Shown: piece by piece, positions 58,579 to 64,000 of the stretch
How positions within the stretch are numbered: the stretch's first letter is position 1
Layout: every line of letters begins with the position of its first letter
NCBI GenBank assembly: GCA_035275405.1
Contig: DATEMU010000003.1
Span: forward strand, 124,001 to 188,000
DNA: 64,000 bases
From: Phycisphaerae bacterium
GTDB lineage: Bacteria > Planctomycetota > Phycisphaerae > UBA1845 > UTPLA1
Reading direction: 5' to 3'
The notes under the pieces: model-generated
The model's input: the letters and a program-made list of their open reading frames with translations, nothing else
Told to the model about the DNA's origin: nothing
The model's database searches: none
Program-made: the position numbers and the translations under genes

Positions 58579-59811
58579 GTGATGGACACGCTCTTAGATC
58601 GATTCTGCCGGTATGTGAAGGTGGAGACGACGGCCGCGGAGGACGCCAAGACCTATCCCAGCACTCCGGGGCAACTTGACCTGGGGCGGATGCTGGCGGA
58701 CGAGCTGCGGGCCCTGAAGCTCGACGCCGTAAGTATGGACGAGAACGGGATTGTGATGGCGACGGTGCCGGGCAATGTCCCCGGCGCGCCGACGATCGCG
58801 TGGTGTTCGCACATGGACACCTCGCCGGAGTTTACGGCCAAAAACGTCAAGCCCATCGTCCATCGGAACTACGACGGCAAGGATATCACGCTGCCCGGCG
58901 ATCCGTCGCGGGTCATCAAGGTCAGCGAGTCCGACGGGTTGGCGGCGCTGAAGGGTAAGACGCTGATCACGAGCGACGGGACGACCCTGCTCGGCGCGGA
59001 CGACAAGGCGGGGCTCGCCGCGATCATGACGGCCGCGGCGCATTTGATCGCACATCCGGAACTCAAGCACGGGCCGATCCGCATCGTATTTACCTGCGAC
59101 GAGGAGGTGGGGCACGGCACGGACAAGCTGGATCTGAAGAAGATCGCCGCGCAGGTCGCGTACACGCTCGACGGGGAGGCGGAGGCGCAGATCGAGAATG
59201 AGACGTGGTCGGCGAACCTGGCGGTCGTGACGATCACGGGCAAGAACATCCACCCCGGTTTCGCCAAGGGGCGGATGGTCAACGCGATCCGGCTGGCGGC
59301 GGCGTTCATCGAACGGATGCCGTGGCAGACGCTGGCCCCGGAGACGACAGAGGGCCGCGTTGGTTTCCTGCACCCGTACGTCATCGAGGGCGGCGTGCCG
59401 GAGGTGAAGCTTCGCGTGCTCCTGCGGAGTTTTGTGACGAAGGAGCTGGCGGATCAGGAGAACATCCTGCGCAACGTCGCGGCGACGCTGATGGCCGAGT
59501 TCCCCGGGGCAAAGATCGACATCGCCGTGACCGAGCAGTATCGCAATATGCTCGAATATCTCGCGAAAGACCCGCGGGCGGTGAAGCTGGCGGAGCAGGC
59601 CGTGCGAAACGCGGGCCTGACGCCGAAGTTCCAGTCGATCCGCGGGGGAACGGATGGCAGCAAGCTCAGTGAAAAGGGCCTGCCGACGCCGAATCTGTCG
59701 GTCGGGATGCACAATTTCCATTCGCCGCTGGAGTTCGCGTGTTTGGAGCAGATGGAGAGCGCCGTGAAAGTGCTCGTGGAATTGGCGCAGTTGTGGGGGA
59801 AGGAGAAATAG
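58579..59811 (+). CDS. pepT: Peptidase T (tripeptide aminopeptidase)
   Basis: M20-family zinc aminopeptidase removing N-terminal residues from tripeptides. Metal and catalytic motifs: WCSHMDTSPEF (His, Asp), LLGADDKAG (bridging Asp), CDEEVGHG (catalytic Glu and metal Glu), with TLDGE and MHNFHSPLEF (final His) later. Length 410, typical. GGTGAGGTGATG gives the ribosome site; translation starts at either of the two adjacent Met codons. It is followed by an OPT transporter and a POT transporter, making a peptide-use block. Confidence 0.96.
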   Translation: MMDTLLDRFCRYVKVETTAAEDAKTYPSTPGQLDLGRMLADELRALKLDAVSMDENGIVMATVPGNVPGAPTIAWCSHMDTSPEFTAKNVKPIVHRNYDGKDITLPGDPSRVIKVSESDGLAALKGKTLITSDGTTLLGADDKAGLAAIMTAAAHLIAHPELKHGPIRIVFTCDEEVGHGTDKLDLKKIAAQVAYTLDGEAEAQIENETWSANLAVVTITGKNIHPGFAKGRMVNAIRLAAAFIERMPWQTLAPETTEGRVGFLHPYVIEGGVPEVKLRVLLRSFVTKELADQENILRNVAATLMAEFPGAKIDIAVTEQYRNMLEYLAKDPRAVKLAEQAVRNAGLTPKFQSIRGGTDGSKLSEKGLPTPNLSVGMHNFHSPLEFACLEQMESAVKVLVELAQLWGKEK

Positions 59812-59935
59812 CGAGTAGTGAATGGCGAATAGCGAAGTAGGGCGGGCTCCGCCCGCCGCCCGAGGGTAGCGCTTTGGTGACAATCCATTTCGCTAATCGC
59901 TATTCTGAATTCGCTATTGGATTGTTGAAAGGTCC
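59808..59935. repeat. Long imperfect inverted repeat (GCGAATAGCGAA type)
   Basis: Left arm (about 59810-59840: TAGCGAGTAGTGAATGGCG, then AATAGCGAAG) and right arm (about 59888-59918: TTCGCTAATCGCTATTC, then TGAATTCGCTATT) are largely complementary. They enclose a GGGCGGGC-tcc-GCCCGCC hairpin. It has the look of a short non-coding mobile repeat lying between pepT and the OPT transporter gene. Confidence 0.7.
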
Positions 59936-59938
59936 CCC

Positions 59939-62068
59939 ATGTCCGATCCTGTCGTCGCGACCCGACTTCCTGAAAACGCCTACCGAGAACTGAAGCCCGG
60001 CGAAGCCTATACGCCGATGGTGCCCCCCTACGAGACCGTGCCAGAGGTCACGCGGCGCTCGATCATCTTCGGGATCATCATGAACGTCGTCTTCGCCATG
60101 GCGGCGACCTATCTGGCATTAAAAGCGGGGCAAGGAATCGAGACGGCGATTCCGATTTCCATCCTCGCCGTCGGTCTGTCCGGGGTGCTGGCGCGGTTCG
60201 GCCATCGGCGCAGCAGTCTGCTGGAAAACGTCAACATCCTTGCAATTGGAACGACGTCGGGCATTGTGGCGGGAGGGACCTGCTTCACCATGCCGGCGAT
60301 TTACATGCTCGGCCTGGACACGAAGCTGGGTATGGGAACGTTCGGGCTCTTCCTGCAAATTTTTCTCGTCCCTTTTCTTGGCGCCGCTCTCGGCGTCGTG
60401 TTCATGGTCCCATTCCGCCGCTATTTCGTGCGTGACATGCACGGCAAGTTGCCCTTCCCGGAAGGTACCGCCACCAATGAAATTCTGGCGACGGGGGCGT
60501 CCGGCAACACCGGCCAAGCCTGGGTGTTGATCTATTCATTCGTACTCGCAGCCGCGTACAACTTCTGCAGCATGGCCCTCAAGCTGTTCACGGAAGTTTT
60601 CACCACGGGACGCACAGCGATCGAGGTGGGCAAAGAAACCTTTACCACGCTGGCCATTCCGAAGTTGGAGCGGATTACGGAAGGCGCCAAGGCCGTGTTC
60701 AACATGGGGACCGGAGCATATTACCTGGGATTGGGATACATCATCGGTCTGCGTTATGCGACGATCATTGCCTGTGGGTCTTTCCTGTCATGTTTTGTGA
60801 TCGTGCCCTTGTTTGCCGGATTCGAACTGGAACAGTTGCGGAAGATCAGCCCGACGATGGAAGCCACGACTCCAAAGGCGCTCTTCGAGGGGATTCCCAA
60901 GATCATCGGCATCGGCGGCATCTTCACCGCCGGCATCCTTTCCATCATCAAGATGAGCAAGGTGATTGCGACCGCCCTGGTTCAAGCGATCGGCAGTCTT
61001 TTCAAGCGATCGTCAACGGCGACCGTCGATCGAACCGACGAAGATATCGGCTATCCCGCACTGTTCGGGCTGGCTGCGGTATTGACCGTCGCACTCTTCG
61101 TCTATTTCCGATTCGTGGTCATGTCGTCGCTGCCCGACGCGACGCGACTGGCCGCCATCTCCACCGCCGTTGCGCTGGTGCTGTCGTTCCTGTTCACGAC
61201 GGTCTCCGCGTGGGCGATCGCGATGATCTCGACGACGCCGCTTTCAGGCATGACGGTCACGACGATCATTATTACGGCGGCATTGCTCACCTGGCAGGGA
61301 CTTCCCAAAGGGGATTCAAGCATGCTCGCCGTGCTGCTCGTGGGCGGCGTCGTCTGCACGGCACTATCCATGGCCGGGACGATGGTGACGCAATTCAAAA
61401 TCGGCTACTGGATCGGCGCGTCGCCGCGCAAGATTCAATGGAGCGGTATCATTGCATCGTTTTTGGCCGCCATCCTGGTCACGATCGTCATCATGGTTCT
61501 GGCCTACAAGCCTGGCTACGTTGCAACGACGCAGCCGGGCGTCGAACCGCTGCCTGCCCCGCAGGCCAACATGATGAAGAGCGCGCTCGAGACGTTTCTC
61601 GGCAAGGATGCGGTCGTGCCGTGGACGCTCTATGGCACGGGCGCGGTCATCGCAATCATCCTGCTGTTCTTGGGCATCTCACCGCTAGCGTTTTCACTGG
61701 GAATGTATTTGCCGATGTTCGTGAATACGCCGTTGCTGATTGGGGGCCTGATCGCCCATTTCATCGCGAAGGGATCGAAGGATGAGGCGGTGAACAAGGC
61801 GCGTAATGACAAGGGGGTGCTGATCGCGTCGGGCCTGATTGCCGGCGCTGCGATTATTGAAGTGAGCTGCAACGCACTGGCAATCTTCGACGAGAAATTC
61901 GTTGGCGGCAGAATCATGCCTTGGCTGGATATGACGGAGTCGATGATGCGCGGACGGACGCCGGAGCAACTTGCTCAATTCAAGAACTGGCTCGGGCTGG
62001 GCGCGTTCGGTCTACTTTCACTGCTGATGTTTCTTGATTGTCGACGGACCAAGCCGGCCGCGGCGTAG
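59939..62068 (+). CDS. Oligopeptide transporter, OPT family
   Basis: A 709-residue membrane protein with about 14 to 16 hydrophobic helices. The N-terminal pattern TVPEVTRRSIIFGIIMNVVF and AATYLALKAGQGIETAIPIS is that of the bacterial OPT/YSL family, as are LPFPEGTATNEILATG and TTVSAWAIAMISTTPLSGMT. It is predicted to import di- or oligopeptides, and possibly metal chelates, in symport with protons. It is co-oriented with pepT 127 bp upstream. The start is the ATG at 59939. Confidence 0.93.
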   Translation: MSDPVVATRLPENAYRELKPGEAYTPMVPPYETVPEVTRRSIIFGIIMNVVFAMAATYLALKAGQGIETAIPISILAVGLSGVLARFGHRRSSLLENVNILAIGTTSGIVAGGTCFTMPAIYMLGLDTKLGMGTFGLFLQIFLVPFLGAALGVVFMVPFRRYFVRDMHGKLPFPEGTATNEILATGASGNTGQAWVLIYSFVLAAAYNFCSMALKLFTEVFTTGRTAIEVGKETFTTLAIPKLERITEGAKAVFNMGTGAYYLGLGYIIGLRYATIIACGSFLSCFVIVPLFAGFELEQLRKISPTMEATTPKALFEGIPKIIGIGGIFTAGILSIIKMSKVIATALVQAIGSLFKRSSTATVDRTDEDIGYPALFGLAAVLTVALFVYFRFVVMSSLPDATRLAAISTAVALVLSFLFTTVSAWAIAMISTTPLSGMTVTTIIITAALLTWQGLPKGDSSMLAVLLVGGVVCTALSMAGTMVTQFKIGYWIGASPRKIQWSGIIASFLAAILVTIVIMVLAYKPGYVATTQPGVEPLPAPQANMMKSALETFLGKDAVVPWTLYGTGAVIAIILLFLGISPLAFSLGMYLPMFVNTPLLIGGLIAHFIAKGSKDEAVNKARNDKGVLIASGLIAGAAIIEVSCNALAIFDEKFVGGRIMPWLDMTESMMRGRTPEQLAQFKNWLGLGAFGLLSLLMFLDCRRTKPAAA

Positions 62069-62082
62069 AGCGTATGCGCGAG

Positions 62083-63636
62083 TCAGCGCCGGGTCTTCAC
62101 GGCCGCCTTCTCTGTCGCCGTCGGTTCCGTCAGGACGGGAAACCCGCTCGGCGCTGGCTCGTGGTGGCTGGCGAGTTTGATCCGCTCCCATTTCTTAATG
62201 AGCGGCGACAAGATCAGCAATACCACGCCCGACGCGCAGGCGAAATAGACGATTCCTTGAAAAACCGGGCCGAACCCCGCGGCCTTGCCGGTCATTCCAG
62301 AAATCACGCCGCCGAGTAAATGGGCGAACGCGGTGCAGAGGAACCAGAAGCCCATCATCAATCCGCCCATTCGTGCGGGGACGAGTTTGGTGATCATCGA
62401 GAGGCCGACGGGTGACAGACACAGCTCGCCGGTCGTATGAAAGAAATAGGCGAGGAATAACAAGATGAGCGCGGCCTTCGCTCCGCCGGTGGCCTGATTG
62501 GCGGCGATCACCAATGCGATGAACCCGACACCGACCTGGATCAGGGCCAATCCGAACTTCACGGGTGAGGACGGTTCCAATCCCGCCCGACCCAGCCTTG
62601 TCCACAGCCACGAAAACAACGGGGCGAGCAAGACGATGAATGCGGCGTTTACGAACTGAAACACGGATGCTTCAATCGTCCGACCGAATACAGTTCGGTT
62701 TACGTGGCTTTCCGTAAACAGGTTCATCGAGCTGCCGGCCTGTTCAAAACAGGCCCAGAAAACGATCGAAAAAAACGAGAGGATCAGGGCAGCGAAGATT
62801 CCGACTCGTTCCGCGTGATTCCCTCTCGCCGCTTCCCACAAGATATATACGAGAAATGCGCCGCCCACGACTGGAGCGGCCCATTTGATGACGATGTCCG
62901 GCTTGGAGACCAGGAAGGCGGCGAGCGGCACGAGCAGGAACGCGCCGATGTAGACGGCGATTCCGTTTGGAACGACGCCCAGAGACTTGTTGGCCAGCGC
63001 CGCGTGATTCGGCGGGAGACCGTGATCGCCGAGGATTTTCTTTCCAAGGACAAAGATGATCAGGCCGAGGACCATTCCAAGCCCCGCGAGACCGAATCCG
63101 TAGTGGAAGCCGTACTTTTGACCAATCTGGCCGCAGAGGATCGGCGCCAGAAAAGCGCCGATGTTGATGCCCATATAGAAGATGGTGAACGCGCCGTCGC
63201 GCCGGGGATCACCCTGGCGATAGAGTTTCCCGACCAATGTCGAGATGTTCGGCTTGAAGAAACCGTTGCCCATGATGATCAGGGCTAGGGACATGAAGAC
63301 GGTGTATGAATTCTTGGGGATGATGCCAAAACCCGCAAAGCAAAGCCCGAATTCCCCGAGGCCCATGAGAATCGCGCCGAGGATGATCGAGCGGCGATAG
63401 CCGATGATCTTGTCCGCGAGCATTCCGCCCAGAAGCGGCGTTGCATAGACCAATCCGTTGTACGCGCCGTAGGACTCGCTGGCCTCCGTTCGATTGAACG
63501 CGAAGGTGTCCATGAAATAGAAGATCAGCAGGGCCCGCATGCCGTAGAAGTTGAAGCGCTCCCACAGTTCGGTGAAGAAGAGCACGAACAGGCCGCTGGG
63601 GTGACCAAGAATTTGACGTTCCGAAACCTGCGACAT
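62083..63636 (-). CDS. Proton-dependent di/tripeptide transporter, POT (PTR2) family
   Basis: A 517-residue MFS protein with 12 to 14 helices. Family signatures are present: ELWERFNFYGMRALLIFYF (the ExxERFxYY-type motif used for proton coupling), FYMGINIGAFLAPILCGQIG and GELCLSPVGLSMITKL. The gene runs toward the OPT transporter gene (14-bp gap). It would bring tri- and dipeptides in for pepT. The C-terminal tail (HHEPAPSGFPVLTEPTATEKAAV) is poorly conserved. Confidence 0.95.
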   Translation of the reverse strand: MSQVSERQILGHPSGLFVLFFTELWERFNFYGMRALLIFYFMDTFAFNRTEASESYGAYNGLVYATPLLGGMLADKIIGYRRSIILGAILMGLGEFGLCFAGFGIIPKNSYTVFMSLALIIMGNGFFKPNISTLVGKLYRQGDPRRDGAFTIFYMGINIGAFLAPILCGQIGQKYGFHYGFGLAGLGMVLGLIIFVLGKKILGDHGLPPNHAALANKSLGVVPNGIAVYIGAFLLVPLAAFLVSKPDIVIKWAAPVVGGAFLVYILWEAARGNHAERVGIFAALILSFFSIVFWACFEQAGSSMNLFTESHVNRTVFGRTIEASVFQFVNAAFIVLLAPLFSWLWTRLGRAGLEPSSPVKFGLALIQVGVGFIALVIAANQATGGAKAALILLFLAYFFHTTGELCLSPVGLSMITKLVPARMGGLMMGFWFLCTAFAHLLGGVISGMTGKAAGFGPVFQGIVYFACASGVVLLILSPLIKKWERIKLASHHEPAPSGFPVLTEPTATEKAAVKTRR

Positions 63637-63858
63637 GAATCGCCGCCTCCGCTTCTATTTGAACAGGCCCCGGCCATTCGCCGGTCGACTCGCGTAGCCT
63701 ACGGAAACGCCCCCGTCATTGCGAGCCTTTTTCGGACGATCTTCAACAAGGCGGCAGGACCGATAAGGACCGCTTGCGTTTTGACCGGGTGATATCGTTA
63801 CCGTCCGCCGGGGAAAACTAAGTTCAGTCCGCCCTGCTTCGGTCCGCTATACAGAACG

Positions 63859-64000
63859 ATGAACACGGACTCAAACAACACGGATTCTCGCACGAGCGAA
63901 GTACCCGCTTCCGGGCGGCGCTCCTGGACGCGGATTATCACGATGGCCGGTCTGGTCGTTCTCGGCGTTACGCCGTGGGCACAGGCGCAGTTGGCGACGC
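63859..64000 (+). CDS. Start of a secreted protein, truncated by the window edge
   Basis: The ATG at 63859 opens MNTDSNNTDSRTSEVPASGR followed by SWTRIITMAGLVVLGVTPWAQAQLAT, a clear signal peptide with an AQA cleavage site. Only 47 codons are visible, so the mature protein cannot be identified. It is divergent from the POT transporter gene, with 220 bp between them. Confidence 0.6.
   Translation, partial: MNTDSNNTDSRTSEVPASGRRSWTRIITMAGLVVLGVTPWAQAQLAT

Noticed and set aside
58594..59883. 429-codon minus-strand frame opposite pepT
   Set aside because: Arg/His/Leu-rich shadow; pepT has complete metal-site motifs.
1..64000. tRNA or rRNA genes
   Set aside because: No cloverleaf-like T-loop context or rRNA core sequence was recognised by eye; a covariance search would be decisive.

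Overview
The window is a GC-rich, gene-dense bacterial chromosome segment with about 50 supportable genes. It reads like a member of the Planctomycetes, or a close relative. This is inferred from the mix of secreted proteins with dockerin-like C-termini (a GH9 cellulase and an M64 peptidase), FG-GAP and Ig-like surface proteins, a membrane protein with an N-terminal CxxC...CPECG zinc ribbon, a BlaI/M56 pair with an extended M56 protein, and many short dispersed palindromic repeats. No rRNA, tRNA or CRISPR array was recognised.

Layout. 0-3.5 kb: a truncated secreted Cys-rich protein and a convergent lipoprotein subtilase. 3.8-7.2 kb (minus): a partial complex I operon, nuoI-A-B-C-D. 7.4-11 kb: a BlaI-type repressor and an M56 BlaR1-like protease with coiled-coil, TPR and acidic tail. 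10.96-18.6 kb (minus): a leucine/isovalerate degradation cluster (methylcrotonyl-CoA carboxylase beta and split alpha, methylglutaconyl-CoA hydratase, HMG-CoA lyase), interleaved with a secreted M64 peptidase and an opposite-strand DUF4160/DUF2442 pair. 18.7-21.3 kb: pgsA-like, ribBA and a repeat-riddled GNAT gene. 21.3-24 kb: a repeat-rich low-gene zone with a BrnT toxin module, a lipoprotein remnant and a PAP2 phosphatase. 24-29 kb: GH9 cellulase, nadB and a MotA-like membrane protein. 29.1-33.7 kb (minus): ECF sigma, anti-sigma, rsgA and a membrane glycosyltransferase in a tightly overlapping row. 33.8-43.2 kb: moaA, tilS, a second glycosyltransferase, a 1.2-kresidue AsmA-like protein with five internal repeats, and a glycogen debranching enzyme. 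43.3-50.3 kb: an FG-GAP lipoprotein, a TIGR03960-type radical SAM protein, a zinc-ribbon membrane protein and a YiiX-like hydrolase.

50.3-53.2 kb is an accessory island: a 39-residue basic peptide, a P63C-domain protein, a lone IS1-like transposase and an NYN-domain nuclease-like protein. It is bounded by an 18-bp inverted plus 14-bp direct repeat derived from the 3' end of the YiiX-like gene. A compact divergent promoter inside it carries a shared 10-bp inverted motif. 53.3-64 kb: a DUF2339 membrane protein, an SGNH hydrolase, trxB, and a peptide-use block (pepT, OPT transporter, POT transporter), ending in a truncated secreted protein.

Functionally the window suggests a heterotrophic polymer and protein scavenger: secreted peptidases and cellulase outside, peptide importers and peptidase T inside, leucine catabolism feeding acetyl-CoA/acetoacetate, and complex I. 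The most distinctive material is the bounded island at 50.3-53.2 kb, the repeat-bearing AsmA-like protein, and the short repeats that have entered reading frames without breaking them.
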